Part shown: piece after piece, positions 9,623-19,632 of the stretch
Layout: each line of letters starts with the position of its first letter
Numbering within the stretch: the stretch's first letter is position 1
NCBI GenBank assembly: GCA_002319075.1
Contig: NVQB01000001.1
Span: 2,604,001-2,668,000, forward strand
DNA: 64,000 nt
Source: Sphingobacteriaceae bacterium
GTDB taxonomy: Bacteria; Bacteroidota; Bacteroidia; B-17B0; Aurantibacillaceae
Reading direction: 5' to 3'
Made by a program: the position numbers and the translations under genes
The notes under the pieces: generated by a model
What the model saw: the letters and a program-made list of their open reading frames with translations, nothing else
The model's database searches: none
Told to the model about the DNA's origin: nothing

Positions 9623-10955
9623 GCGCTTCGGTTGGAACATATTTATAAGAGCAGTGTTTGTTTTCGTGACATTGTTCTTTGCATCCTTGTGTATCTTGAA
9701 AGAATGGTATCTGGCAGAAATAATTATTGTCCCTATTATCTTCTTCCAGTTTTTAGATTATTATAAATTTCACCGTAAAGCACAAAGTGAAGTGGAGCAA
9801 TTTGTCGAAGCCATTCATTACCGCGACTTTTCACGTTATTTCGACATCAAAAGTGCGCCTGCAGAACTACAACCCTTCCGTAGTGGTTTTAACGAAATCA
9901 ATTCTACATTCAAGATCATGAGCAAGGAAAAAGAGACTCAGTACCTGCATCTGAAAACGATTTTGGAAATTGTAGACACGGGAATTTTATCCTATGAAAT
10001 GGGCCAAGGTGAGATTTTATGGATGAATGAATCGTTAAAAACTTTGCTTCAAATCCCTTATTTAAAAACTATTCATTCTTTAGAAAAAAGAAATAAAGAG
10101 TTGTATGAGCAAATTTCTGAATTAGCTGCGGGAAATCATGTGATATCCTCTGTAGTTAGGGATAGCAGTGTTTATAAAGTATTGTTGTCGGCAACTATGT
10201 TTCAAAACGAAAATAAAACATATAAATTAATTGCATTTCAAAACATTAACGAAGCATTAGAAGAAACGGAATCTAAAGCCTGGCAAAAATTATTGAGTGT
10301 TATGACTCACGAGATCATGAATTCGGTTGCGCCAATTTCTTCTCTCGCAGAAACTTTAAAAAATAATATCCAGGAATCAATGAAGTCTTCTGAAAATTCT
10401 AAAGAAACTTTGAGTGATATTGAAACGGGAATCAGCACCATAAAAAAAAGAAGCGAAGGCCTCTTAAAATTTACCGAGACTTACCGTAACATGAGTAAGA
10501 TCACAAAAGCAAACCTGGGGAAGCTTTTGGTGATAGAACTTTTTGAACAAGTTCAGCAATTGATGCAGCCCACTATTGAAAAAAAGAGCATTGAACTTGA
10601 AGTTATTTTGCGCGATCCATTTTTAAGTTTCGAAGCGGACGCAGATCTGATAGAACAAGTTCTGATCAATTTAATTCTGAATGCGATGGATGCCGTGAAA
10701 GATCAGGCGAATCCCAGGGTTACGCTTACGGCAGAAACAAATCAAAACGGAAAAGTCACGATTAAGGTTGGCGACAATGGCACAGGAATAAAACAAGAGC
10801 TCCTCGATAAAATTTTCATTCCATTCTTCAGTACTAAAAAAACCGGTAGTGGTATCGGTTTAAGCCTTTGTAAACAAATCATGATCCTTCACAAAGGAAA
10901 TATCCAGATACAATCGAAAGAAGGCGAGGGCACGGTAGTGAGTCTTCTCTTCTAA
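9612..10955 (+). CDS. Membrane-bound sensor histidine kinase partner of the NtrC-type regulator
   Basis: A 447-residue kinase. Two N-terminal hydrophobic stretches (about 9-28 and 33-48) are separated by only a few residues, so there is almost no periplasmic sensor loop. A linker and PAS-like region (about 110-215) follow. The H-box has His233 in VMTHEIMNSVAPI. The ATPase domain carries the N-box (INLILNAMDAV), G1 (VGDNGTGI) and G2 (KTGSGIGLSLCKQI). With so short an external part it may sense membrane stress or an intracellular signal. It overlaps the regulator gene by 11 bases and is its probable phosphodonor. Confidence 0.93.
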   Translation: MKFKRFGWNIFIRAVFVFVTLFFASLCILKEWYLAEIIIVPIIFFQFLDYYKFHRKAQSEVEQFVEAIHYRDFSRYFDIKSAPAELQPFRSGFNEINSTFKIMSKEKETQYLHLKTILEIVDTGILSYEMGQGEILWMNESLKTLLQIPYLKTIHSLEKRNKELYEQISELAAGNHVISSVVRDSSVYKVLLSATMFQNENKTYKLIAFQNINEALEETESKAWQKLLSVMTHEIMNSVAPISSLAETLKNNIQESMKSSENSKETLSDIETGISTIKKRSEGLLKFTETYRNMSKITKANLGKLLVIELFEQVQQLMQPTIEKKSIELEVILRDPFLSFEADADLIEQVLINLILNAMDAVKDQANPRVTLTAETNQNGKVTIKVGDNGTGIKQELLDKIFIPFFSTKKTGSGIGLSLCKQIMILHKGNIQIQSKEGEGTVVSLLF

Positions 10956-10966
10956 GTATGCCGAAG

Positions 10967-11008
10967 ACTACTCAGATAACACAAAGTTAGTTTATCTAAA
11001 TCAGTAGT
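10967..11008. repeat. Nested inverted repeat between convergent genes
   Basis: ACTACT-c-AGATAA (10967-10979) is mirrored by TTATCT-aaatc-AGTAGT (10992-11008). It lies between the kinase stop and the convergent pepD stop and may terminate transcription from either side, but it has no clear U-run. Confidence 0.3.
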
Positions 11009-11080
11009 AATAGGCGAAATTTTCCAGGCGTTTACAATCAACGTCGGGTCGTTTTTTCATAACTCAATAAAGATCTGTAA

Positions 11081-12544
11081 CTAGTTTGTCTCTGGTATCC
11101 TCTTTAAAGTCTCCAACAAATAACCCCAATATTTTTGCACTGAACTGATCTGCACTTTTTCGTCAGGTGAATGCGCCCCGCGAATGTTCGGACCAAAAGA
11201 GATCATTTCCATCTCGGGATAATTTTTCCCTAAAATACCACACTCTAAACCGGCGTGACAAGCATTAACAGCAGCATCTTCTTTGTAAATTTCTTTATAA
11301 AGTTCACTCATTAATTTCACTAGAGAAGAAGAAGGGTTTGGTGTCCATCCCGGATAAGCACCTGCAAAATTTACACTCGCGCCCATCAATTCAAAGGTGC
11401 TTTTAATAGCCTGGGCGAGATCCATTTTTTCTGAATCTACCGAACTACGGGTTAAGCATTGAATAGAATACGTTCCATCTTTTACCAAAACGCGTGCAAG
11501 GTTGTTAGAAGTTTGTACGAGACGGTCAATATCAGGACTCATGCGGTAAATGCCAACGGGACACGCGTAAACAGAACGCAATAATTTATTTTGAAATTCT
11601 TTATTAAAGATAGTTTTAGGTGTATCGATAACAGTTGCTGTTACAGACAAATTCGGATCTGTGGTTCCATGCTCTTGTTTCAGAACAGAAGCCATTTCCT
11701 TTATGAAGGCGATAAAATCATAATCACTTTTAGCAGAAATAATAATATCTGAAAACGATTCGCGTGGGATCGCATTTCTCAAACTTCCACCATCAATCTG
11801 GTGAATGCTAATACTGAAAAGATCTGCAGCGCGCGTCAAAATACGGTTCATTAATTTGTTGGCGTTACCGCGACCGAGATGGATGTCCATACCAGAATGC
11901 CCGCCTGTTAAGCCCTTTACCGAAATACGAAATGCTTTTACCGTTCCACCAACATTTTCCGTTTGATAAGTTCCTGTAGCTGTAACGTCCACGCCACCTG
12001 CACAGCCAATCGTTAATTCGTGATCATCTTCAGTATCAAGGTTCAGCATATATTTTGCATGCATCAACCCTCCTTTTAAACCAAGGGCTCCGGTCATGCC
12101 GGTTTCTTCATCAATGGTAAATAGAGCTTCTATCGCAGGATGCTGAATTTCTTTAGAAGCAAGAATTGTCATGATAGAAGCCACGCCAATTCCGTTATCT
12201 GCGCCAAGCGTTGTTCCTTTTGCTTTTACCCAATCGCCATCTACAAACATTTCAATGCCTTGTGTTGCGAAGTCAAAGTCGGTATCACCGTTTTTTTGAT
12301 GCACCATGTCAAGGTGACTCTGCAAAGCCACGGTAGCCTTACCTTCCATGCCTTTTGTGGCAGGTTTTTTAATGATCACATTTCCTACTTCATCTTTTGA
12401 AGTTTCAAGTCCCAGGTCTTTTCCAAATTGCATGATAAATTCAATCACACGTTCTTCTTTTTTGGATGGGCGCGGCACAGCGTTAAGAGCTGCGAAATTG
12501 TTCCAGAGTTCTTTTGGTTCTAATGTATTTAAGGAATTGCTCAT
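11081..12544 (-). CDS. pepD: Aminoacyl-histidine dipeptidase (M20 family, PepD)
   Basis: A 487-residue cytosolic zinc dipeptidase that hydrolyses Xaa-His and other dipeptides. M20 landmarks are in order: His77/Asp79 in LQSHLDMVH, bridging Asp116 in TLGADNGIG, catalytic Glu146-Glu147 in TIDEETGMTG, Asp170 in LNLDTEDD, and a late histidine in RGAHSPDE. The lid-domain pattern GGHSGMDI is also present. Length matches E. coli PepD (485 residues). It stands alone between the kinase gene (convergent) and a divergent secreted-protein gene. Confidence 0.95.
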   Translation of the reverse strand: MSNSLNTLEPKELWNNFAALNAVPRPSKKEERVIEFIMQFGKDLGLETSKDEVGNVIIKKPATKGMEGKATVALQSHLDMVHQKNGDTDFDFATQGIEMFVDGDWVKAKGTTLGADNGIGVASIMTILASKEIQHPAIEALFTIDEETGMTGALGLKGGLMHAKYMLNLDTEDDHELTIGCAGGVDVTATGTYQTENVGGTVKAFRISVKGLTGGHSGMDIHLGRGNANKLMNRILTRAADLFSISIHQIDGGSLRNAIPRESFSDIIISAKSDYDFIAFIKEMASVLKQEHGTTDPNLSVTATVIDTPKTIFNKEFQNKLLRSVYACPVGIYRMSPDIDRLVQTSNNLARVLVKDGTYSIQCLTRSSVDSEKMDLAQAIKSTFELMGASVNFAGAYPGWTPNPSSSLVKLMSELYKEIYKEDAAVNACHAGLECGILGKNYPEMEMISFGPNIRGAHSPDEKVQISSVQKYWGYLLETLKRIPETN

Positions 12545-12628
12545 AGGATTCAGATTTAGATCGCCAAAAATACAAAGCAGAGCGTTGGTATGCTAAATTA
12601 AATGGATTGTTTTCTAAAATCATCCCAT

Positions 12629-12660
12629 TTTGAAGAAACGCATGAAATTCCGTATTTTAG
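12629..12660 (+). promoter_or_regulatory. Candidate promoter of the 1174-aa secreted protein
   Basis: TTTG at 12629-12632, a 20-base spacer, then TATTTTAG at 12653-12660. The second box matches the Bacteroidota -7 TAnnTTTG at all but one position. The ATG follows 41 bases downstream. Confidence 0.4.
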
Positions 12661-12701
12661 GGGTTCGCAAAATTATATAAGCTAACCGAAAACTACCAAA
12701 A

Positions 12702-15700
12702 ATGCAAAACACACTTCTGTATCAAAGATTTATCAGATCTAAAAATCTAAATCGTTTTATATGTTTATTAGCTTTAGCGCTGATTTTTCAGTCGGGGCTT
12801 ATTAAAGCACAGGCGCCCGGGGACACGATTTTCGTAAAAGGCTTTAAGTATGGAAGTACAACGCGCGATACGATGATTCAATTTCCTTCATCGAGCCTTA
12901 CTTTCGAAAAAATCATTATGAAGTACAATATGCGTTGCAAAAATAATCTGGTGTCAACGCAGGCAGCTCCAAATCAAGGCTGTGGAGAGTGGGATTATTC
13001 CTGCAATACCTATATAGTAGATTCAAGCCGCATCGAAAACGAATTAAACATAGCCCCTAAATATGTGATCTCTAATTTTTCAGGCAATACGTTTAATTAT
13101 ACCAGTCTGCCTGTTTATGACTACTGGAACTTTACACAAACACAGGTAGTTTTAGGAAATGTAATCAGCGAAACTTCTCATACTTTAAGCGCCGGCACAA
13201 CAGCGGTTCCAAACTTTTTGAAAGCAAGCGAACGGTCGGGCCACTCACAGCTGTTATATACAGCTGCAGAGCTTACCAGTGCCGGGTTTACAGCGGGTAA
13301 TATCGATGCATTTTTATTAAATGTTGCAAACGCCGGTGGACCAGTTCACTTTTTAAAAGTTGGAATTCAAAATACTTCACAAACTGTTTTAACCGCAAGT
13401 GCCGTTACTCTTACAGGTTTCACAAACGTTTACAATGCGAATTATACTTTTACTGCAGGTGCTAATCGCGTTCAGTTTCACAGTCCTTTTGTGTGGAATG
13501 GAACGAGTAACATTTTGATTGATTATTCTTTTACAAATACAAATGGTGCTACATCACCTGTATTTAATGGGTCTGCAGCAGCTGGTATCATGAGTCTGTA
13601 TGCAAATAACAATTACGCTTTAGATCTTTCGGCCTCTGGTCACGTAAACATTAACACAGTTGCTTTAGCGGCTATAAGTAACGAATTAAGTATTTCACTT
13701 TGGGCTTATGGAACAGCAAGTCTTATGCCTACCACTACATCTATTCTTTATGCCACGGACGCCAATGCCAATCACCGTCAATTAAATATTCATTTGCCTT
13801 GGGACAATAACGATGTGTATTTTGATTGCGGGTATGTAGGAACTGATTTCGACAGGATACAAAAAACGTCTGTAGCTGCAGAGCAGGGGGGACAATGGAA
13901 CCACTGGACTTTTACTAAAAACGCAAGCACAGGCCTGATGGCCATTTATTTGAATGGAGCTTTATGGACTTCGGGAACAGGAAAAACAAGAGCCATTTCT
14001 ATTTTAAACATGGTACTTGGAAAAACAGTTGACCTAACAAACAACTACAAAGGAAAAGTAAATGAACTGGTTATCTGGAGTAAAGAATTATCACTGGCAA
14101 ACGTTCAGGCATGGATGAAAAAGCCGATAGACGCATCGCATCCTAACTATGCGAATCTTGTAGGGTATTACAAAATGAACGAAGGAAGCGGCTTAATTTT
14201 AAACGACAGTAAAAATAACGCAACTTCTTTGGCAAGTAATGTTCAATGGACTTATGAACGGGGTGATAAATTAAACAGAATGTTTTATGAAACGAACTTA
14301 AGACCAGAGCTAACTTTTTTAAGAGGTACTTATGCCATGACTACCACTACGGTTACTGTGAAAGATTCGGTAGCAAGAAATCCAAACATTGTTCTGCAAT
14401 ACTCTATTACTTCCAATGCTTCGGCGTCTCCTGCTATTAATGATGTAGTTCAGCTTGTTTCAACTACAGGGTTATACCAGGCATTAGCTTCAAATGTTTA
14501 CAATGGAGATACAGGGGTTCTTACCGGAACAATTGCTGTAGCTACGCAAAGCAGTTTAACCATGGCAGGTATGAACTATTATAAGCGTTACCCTTATTAT
14601 AATGAAATTATGTCATTTGTTACTCCTTACGGAAAAGGGCTTACTATGACGGCTAAAGGAAAAAGCTGGTACTTTGACGTAAGCGATTTTGCACCCATCC
14701 TGAAAGGCAAAAAGCGTTTGATGATGGCATTGGGTGGAGAGAACCAGGAACAAATGGATATCGATTTTTGGTTTATAGTTGGAACACCGCCGCGCAACGT
14801 GGTAGAATTTAATCAGCTTTGGCAGGGTGCTGCGCGTGCAGGTCAGGCAAATATTGGAAGTATAGTAAACGATACCCGCTACACAACACAAACAGTTTCT
14901 ATAAATAGTGCAGCACAAACATTTAAAGTACGTTCAACAATTACCGGCCATGGTCAGGAAGGAGAATTTTCGCAAAGTGGTGGAGTGATAAACCATTATT
15001 TTAATGTTAACGGCGGCGCAAATGAATTCAGCTGGCCCATCACTTTAAAATGTTCTGCGAATCCTGTTTACCCGCAAGGAGGAACGTGGATCTATATGAG
15101 ACAGGGTTGGTGTCCCGGTATGGCTTCGCGACTTACTGAAAATTACATTACCCCTTTTGTAACGCCAGGCTCTACTGTTACTTTGGATTATAATTGTTCA
15201 ACGCCAGCCAACATAAATGGCGATTACAGATATATTGCGGCGCACCAGCTTGTAAGCTACGGAGGGGCTAATCATACGCTCGATGCAGCTATAACGGACG
15301 TTTTATCGCCGAGTACAAAAGTGCTTTATTCACGTCAAAACCCGATGTGTTCTGATCCTTTGATCTTAATAACAAATACTGGTTCTGGTCCGGTAACAAG
15401 CATGGATATTGATTATTGGTTGAATGACGCAGATGAGAAACAAAACTTTCAATGGACAGGTAATCTTGCTTTTATGGATACAATCACCATTAAGTTACCT
15501 GTAGGATCGCTATGGTCGAAAGGTTTAGTGCCGGCCAATAATATATTTCATGCAGAAATTAAAACAGTAAATGGCGTAGTGGATCAATATGCTTATAATA
15601 ATAAATATAACTCTGCTGTCGCTATTCCAGATGTTCTTCCGGAAGATATTACCGTAGAATTTAAAACCAACGTCAATTATTTTGAAAACAGTTATCAGCT

Positions 15701-16226
15701 TTTTGATAGCGAGGGAACAGATGTTTCATTACAAACTCCTTTAACTTCTGCAAACACATTGTACACCGATGTTTATAGTTTAAGCGGGTGTTATACTTTG
15801 AAAGTTCAGGATAGCGGAGAAGACGGATTATCGTTCTGGGCTAACACTGCGCAGGGTTCTGGTTTAGTTCGGATTAAAAATAGCGCTGGAACTGTCATTA
15901 AATCGTTTAATATGGATTTTGGCAGCGGCTTCGAATATAGCTTCAGTACTGTTCCGTCTGATTTTGTTGGTTTGAAAGAACAAAATTTTGCTTCCGGAAT
16001 TAAGATGTATCCAAATCCCACTCACGACAAATTTTTTGTGAATGGAAAAAATTTAGAAGGTAGTACTATTAAACTCATTGATCTTTTAGGAAGGGAAATT
16101 TCTGTTCCTGTAAGCAATGATAAATCAGGACTTGTGTTTGATGTGAGTTGTCTGAAAGCCGGAGTTTACCTGGTTTCTATAACTTCCGGAAAACAATCAG
16201 CAATTAAAAAGATCGTAGTGAATTAA
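12702..16226 (+). CDS. Large secreted T9SS type A protein with PNGase F-like N-terminus and LamG domain
   Basis: A 1174-residue exported protein with an N-terminal signal peptide (hydrophobic near 18-36, cleavage probably after IKAQA). Residues 37-130 contain CGEWDY and paired cysteines as seen in the beta-sandwich of PNGase F-related proteins. A concanavalin A/LamG-like domain spans roughly 305-465 (ELSISLWAYG, NHWTFTK, GKVNELVIWSKEL). Further PNGase F-like beta-sandwich sequence follows. The last 75 or so residues are a T9SS type A sorting domain (MYPNPTHDKFFV ... GVYLVSITSGKQSAIKKIVVN). It is predicted to be secreted or surface-attached; the substrate is unknown, and the glycosidase likeness rests on pattern only. 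A terminator hairpin follows. Confidence 0.85.
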   Translation: MQNTLLYQRFIRSKNLNRFICLLALALIFQSGLIKAQAPGDTIFVKGFKYGSTTRDTMIQFPSSSLTFEKIIMKYNMRCKNNLVSTQAAPNQGCGEWDYSCNTYIVDSSRIENELNIAPKYVISNFSGNTFNYTSLPVYDYWNFTQTQVVLGNVISETSHTLSAGTTAVPNFLKASERSGHSQLLYTAAELTSAGFTAGNIDAFLLNVANAGGPVHFLKVGIQNTSQTVLTASAVTLTGFTNVYNANYTFTAGANRVQFHSPFVWNGTSNILIDYSFTNTNGATSPVFNGSAAAGIMSLYANNNYALDLSASGHVNINTVALAAISNELSISLWAYGTASLMPTTTSILYATDANANHRQLNIHLPWDNNDVYFDCGYVGTDFDRIQKTSVAAEQGGQWNHWTFTKNASTGLMAIYLNGALWTSGTGKTRAISILNMVLGKTVDLTNNYKGKVNELVIWSKELSLANVQAWMKKPIDASHPNYANLVGYYKMNEGSGLILNDSKNNATSLASNVQWTYERGDKLNRMFYETNLRPELTFLRGTYAMTTTTVTVKDSVARNPNIVLQYSITSNASASPAINDVVQLVSTTGLYQALASNVYNGDTGVLTGTIAVATQSSLTMAGMNYYKRYPYYNEIMSFVTPYGKGLTMTAKGKSWYFDVSDFAPILKGKKRLMMALGGENQEQMDIDFWFIVGTPPRNVVEFNQLWQGAARAGQANIGSIVNDTRYTTQTVSINSAAQTFKVRSTITGHGQEGEFSQSGGVINHYFNVNGGANEFSWPITLKCSANPVYPQGGTWIYMRQGWCPGMASRLTENYITPFVTPGSTVTLDYNCSTPANINGDYRYIAAHQLVSYGGANHTLDAAITDVLSPSTKVLYSRQNPMCSDPLILITNTGSGPVTSMDIDYWLNDADEKQNFQWTGNLAFMDTITIKLPVGSLWSKGLVPANNIFHAEIKTVNGVVDQYAYNNKYNSAVAIPDVLPEDITVEFKTNVNYFENSYQLFDSEGTDVSLQTPLTSANTLYTDVYSLSGCYTLKVQDSGEDGLSFWANTAQGSGLVRIKNSAGTVIKSFNMDFGSGFEYSFSTVPSDFVGLKEQNFASGIKMYPNPTHDKFFVNGKNLEGSTIKLIDLLGREISVPVSNDKSGLVFDVSCLKAGVYLVSITSGKQSAIKKIVVN

Positions 16227-16248
16227 TTAGAATTTTTTTCAACTATGG

Positions 16249-16274
16249 GCCCGCATCTTTTTGCGGGCTTTTTT
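16249..16274 (+). terminator. Rho-independent terminator
   Basis: GCCCGC (16249-16254), loop ATCTTTTT, GCGGGC (16263-16268), then TTTTTT. It lies 23 bases after the stop of the 1174-aa secreted protein. Confidence 0.85.
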
Positions 16275-16573
16275 ATTTTCGGCGCCTGGAATGTTTTTTG
16301 CGATTACCAATAGTTGGTTTAATAGTGTGACTTTAAAAGAATGGATTTTGATCAGGATAACAATGAAATACGAATTTAAGGTGAAGCAGGTTTTTCTATT
16401 TTGTATATCACACGGCAACTCATTTCAACAAAAGCAGCAAAAAGAAAATGATGGCCGTTGGGAAACCCTCCCTGAATTAGTGTTACAGGGCATAATCTTT
16501 GCTTTTTTTGAAAATATTTCTTAGGTTTATGGTAAATCTCCAGCCTATTTACACGAATGAACATAAGCACTAA
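16275..16573. other. Intergenic region without a recognised gene
   Basis: A spacer of about 300 bases between the terminator and the next secreted-protein gene. Short open frames exist on both strands, but none has family resemblance or a convincing start. No clear -33/-7 promoter pair was found, so the promoter of the next gene is unresolved. Confidence 0.5.
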
Positions 16574-19477
16574 ATGCTCCGAAATTTCCATAGCCATTTA
16601 TTAAGAGTTTTTACTTTCCTCTGCTTATTTGTTGTGTTATCCACTCAGGTTTCCTTCTCCCAAAACGAAACTAAAAAATGGTATTTTGGATCTGCAGCCG
16701 GACTGGATTTTGTTAGCGGCACACCTACCATGATAACTACCAGTTCTATGGCAGGCTATAGAGAGGGAACTTCAAGCGTGGCCGATGCTTTTGGAAATTT
16801 ATTGTTCTATACTGATGGCGCAACCGTTTGGGATAAAACCAATCAGGTAATGGCTAACGGTAGTGGCTTATTCGGAAGTGTTATTACCACACAATCTGCT
16901 TTGGTCGTTAAAAAACCGGGTAGCGCAACCATTTATTACGTTTTTACTTTAGGACCACAAGGCAGTTTATCCGGACTCTGGTATTCTACCATAGATATGT
17001 CACTGGCGGCGGGAAATGGGTCTGTTACCGTAAAAAATACTTTAGTACATACCCCAAGTTGTGAGAAACTTACCGGCACTAAACATTGCAATGGTACCGA
17101 TATTTGGGTGGTGTCTCACGATTACAACAGTGCTAATTTTCGTTCTATTTTAATTACTGCCTCGGGTGTGAGCTCAACAGCAACGCTCACAACAATTGGT
17201 TCAGTATGGAATACGCGCTATATGAGTTATGGCTCTGCAAAAATTTCGCAAAACGGAAAAAAATTAGGCTGCGCGTTTTATAATCAGTCGCTACCCTATG
17301 GAACTTTTGAGGTATATGATTTTAACAACGCCACAGGAGTGCTTTCAAATCCCTTAACTTTACCTATTCCTCTATATTTCCCTCCGCAGCCTATATGGAC
17401 AGGGCAATCACCGCCGCCGCCACGAAAATTGTTATCGCGACCGGAAGTTTGTTTTCCGTATGGGTGTGAATTTTCGCCAGATGCCAGTAAGTTTTACGGT
17501 TCAGGAGCAGGAGATTTAGTTTTTTATCAGTGGGACCTTTGCGCCGGATCTGCCGCCAACATTACTAGTTCAAGATACGCCATCACGTCCTTTACTAGTT
17601 CTGCGCTTCAGTTGGCGAAAGATGGAAAAATTTATGTAGCGCGCCTGGGGCATCAAACTATAGGGGTCATTAATAATCCCAATCTCTCTGGCGCAGCCTG
17701 TAATTACGTGGCTCAGGGACCCTCCATCGCACCTGCTCTTTGCTCTTATGGCTTGCCAAATTTTATCTCTCAACCACCGCAATCTTCTTTCAGCGTATCC
17801 ATAAACGGTGCGGTTAGTTGCAATAATGTTTTTTTTACTTTGCCTTCGCCACCAACTATCACAACTACAGCCTGTGCAAGTACCGGCTATAGCGTCACTA
17901 GTTTTGCCTGGTTCTTCGGCGATCAGTCTTCCGGAGCATCAAATACGTCCACGCTAACTAATCCTTCTCATTTATATCCCGCTCAGGGTATTTATACTGC
18001 CAGTCTTGTTTACAGGTATACAAATTCCTGCGGTGGCGCCAGCACTGATACCTTAAAGCAGGAAGTAAAAGTAGGTTCGCCACCTTTACTTAGTCCTATG
18101 GGATTTAATATCTGCAACGGAAATTCTATAACCCTTTCTTTAAATGGCATGCAGAGTTATGCCTGGAATGAGGGATCTAATGCATCCTCTATCGTTGTTA
18201 GTCCAAGTATTACCACAACTTATACGGTATCCGGAACAGACGCTGTTGGCTGCCCTTATGTTTCTTATCAAACCGTTGAGGTTTATAATTCTCCCACGCT
18301 TACGGTAAAAGGCCCCACAGTTACCTGTCCCAATTACCAGATCAAACTCACGGCTTATGGTGCCAATACCTATTCCTGGAACACCGGCTCTACCACTTCT
18401 GTGAATCTTGTTATTCAAACGTCGACAGCTACAACTTATACGCTATCGGGTATTACAAATGGCTGCGTAACAAAGACAACCGTTACTGTTTTGCAAAAGA
18501 AACCCGATGTGCTTATCAGCGGCGGGAATGTTACTGTTTGTCCGGGAACCGCTGTAACGCTTACAGCCAGTGGAACTCCCATTTTTGCCTGGAGCACAGG
18601 AGCTAACACAAGCACAACAACCATTACACCTACTAAAACGATGGTTTATTCTGTGCAGGGTATGGATAACAAAGCCTGTACAAACACAAACTCTGTGACT
18701 ATAACCGTGCAGACAAAAACGGTCGCTGTAGATTTTACTTATCCCTCGCCGGTTTGCGAAAGTACGCCCACATTGGCGCCTGTGTGGGCAGCAGGTTCTG
18801 ACTCGAGTGGCAAGTACTCTTCTTTCTTTTTTCCGGTAGACTCTATTACCGGTAAAGTGGATCTGACATCCGTAGGTGCCGGAATTTATTACGTCAATTA
18901 TTATCTTCCAAAAAAAGCCTGCACCGATTCTGCAACTAGTGTAGCTTCTGTAACTGTTGTTTCTGCGGTTCCTCTTAACCTCACTCCTGACCTTGCTATA
19001 ACTCCAGGATCAAGTGTGGCTTTGCAGGTGAGTGGCGGCATCAACTACAACTGGAGTCCTGCTGCTTACCTGAGTTGTACTAACTGTGCTGAGCCTGTCG
19101 CTTCACCACCAGAAAATACAACTTACTGCGTGGTTTCCGATTCAGGCTCTTGTGTTAGTAAGGCCTGCGTTACCATCTCAGTAACCTGTGAAACAAAAAA
19201 TGATTATTCTATGCCGAATGCTTTTACTCCCAATGGCGACGGCATTAATGACCAATACTGCCTCAAAGGTTGGAGCGCTTGTTTAAACTCTTTTCACATC
19301 ATGATCTATGATCGCTGGGGCGAAAAGGTATTTGAATCTTCAGATCCTGATTTCTGCTGGGATGGATTTTATAAAAATGTAGCTTTAGCTAGCGATGTTT
19401 TTGTTTACGTAGTGAACATTAAAAAAACCGATGGCTCTACGCTTGATAAGAGTGGAAACATTCATTTGATTAGATAG
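16574..19477 (+). CDS. Secreted PKD/Ig-like repeat protein with gliding-type (type B) T9SS C-terminal domain
   Basis: A 967-residue exported protein with a signal peptide ending near residue 29 (STQVSFSQ). An N-terminal beta-propeller-like region (about 30-400; WYFGSAAGLDFVSG, LLFYTDGATVWDK) is typical of Bacteroidota gliding-associated proteins. A PKD domain follows (FAWFFGDQSSGAS, near 440-510), then several Ig-like modules of about 80 residues with the SYxWxxGS...TTYTVSG pattern. The last 90 or so residues form the type B domain (MPNAFTPNGDGINDQY ... IYDRWGEKVFES ... WDGFYKN). Proteins of this build are exported by T9SS and held at the surface, often as adhesins. A transfer of modules with the 26013 gene is suggested by near-identical Ig segments. 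Confidence 0.88.
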   Translation: MLRNFHSHLLRVFTFLCLFVVLSTQVSFSQNETKKWYFGSAAGLDFVSGTPTMITTSSMAGYREGTSSVADAFGNLLFYTDGATVWDKTNQVMANGSGLFGSVITTQSALVVKKPGSATIYYVFTLGPQGSLSGLWYSTIDMSLAAGNGSVTVKNTLVHTPSCEKLTGTKHCNGTDIWVVSHDYNSANFRSILITASGVSSTATLTTIGSVWNTRYMSYGSAKISQNGKKLGCAFYNQSLPYGTFEVYDFNNATGVLSNPLTLPIPLYFPPQPIWTGQSPPPPRKLLSRPEVCFPYGCEFSPDASKFYGSGAGDLVFYQWDLCAGSAANITSSRYAITSFTSSALQLAKDGKIYVARLGHQTIGVINNPNLSGAACNYVAQGPSIAPALCSYGLPNFISQPPQSSFSVSINGAVSCNNVFFTLPSPPTITTTACASTGYSVTSFAWFFGDQSSGASNTSTLTNPSHLYPAQGIYTASLVYRYTNSCGGASTDTLKQEVKVGSPPLLSPMGFNICNGNSITLSLNGMQSYAWNEGSNASSIVVSPSITTTYTVSGTDAVGCPYVSYQTVEVYNSPTLTVKGPTVTCPNYQIKLTAYGANTYSWNTGSTTSVNLVIQTSTATTYTLSGITNGCVTKTTVTVLQKKPDVLISGGNVTVCPGTAVTLTASGTPIFAWSTGANTSTTTITPTKTMVYSVQGMDNKACTNTNSVTITVQTKTVAVDFTYPSPVCESTPTLAPVWAAGSDSSGKYSSFFFPVDSITGKVDLTSVGAGIYYVNYYLPKKACTDSATSVASVTVVSAVPLNLTPDLAITPGSSVALQVSGGINYNWSPAAYLSCTNCAEPVASPPENTTYCVVSDSGSCVSKACVTISVTCETKNDYSMPNAFTPNGDGINDQYCLKGWSACLNSFHIMIYDRWGEKVFESSDPDFCWDGFYKNVALASDVFVYVVNIKKTDGSTLDKSGNIHLIR

Positions 19478-19606
19478 CTTTCTTAACGTGGAAATTCAGA
19501 CTTTCCATGGTTTACTAATTACTTGCTTCTGATGCCCCATGTGTATTTTTAAAGGTCGAAATACGACATTAAATGTTAATAATCAGGCACTTAACATGTA
19601 AAAGAG

Positions 19607-19615
19607 TAATTTTGC
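19607..19615 (+). promoter_or_regulatory. -7 promoter element before the 790-aa secreted protein
   Basis: TAATTTTGC fits the Bacteroidota -7 consensus TAnnTTTGC exactly and lies 17 bases before the ATG. No good -33 TTTG is seen at the usual distance. Confidence 0.35.
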
Positions 19616-19632
19616 AAAAACCCGAATAAACT

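Noticed and set aside
12702-16226. Firm annotation as a PNGase F enzyme
   Set aside because: The CGEWDY pattern suggests the fold, but catalytic residues could not be placed, so it is described only as PNGase F-like.
16261-16524. Plus-strand 87-codon frame after the terminator
   Set aside because: It starts inside the terminator T-run and has no recognisable domain; most likely chance.
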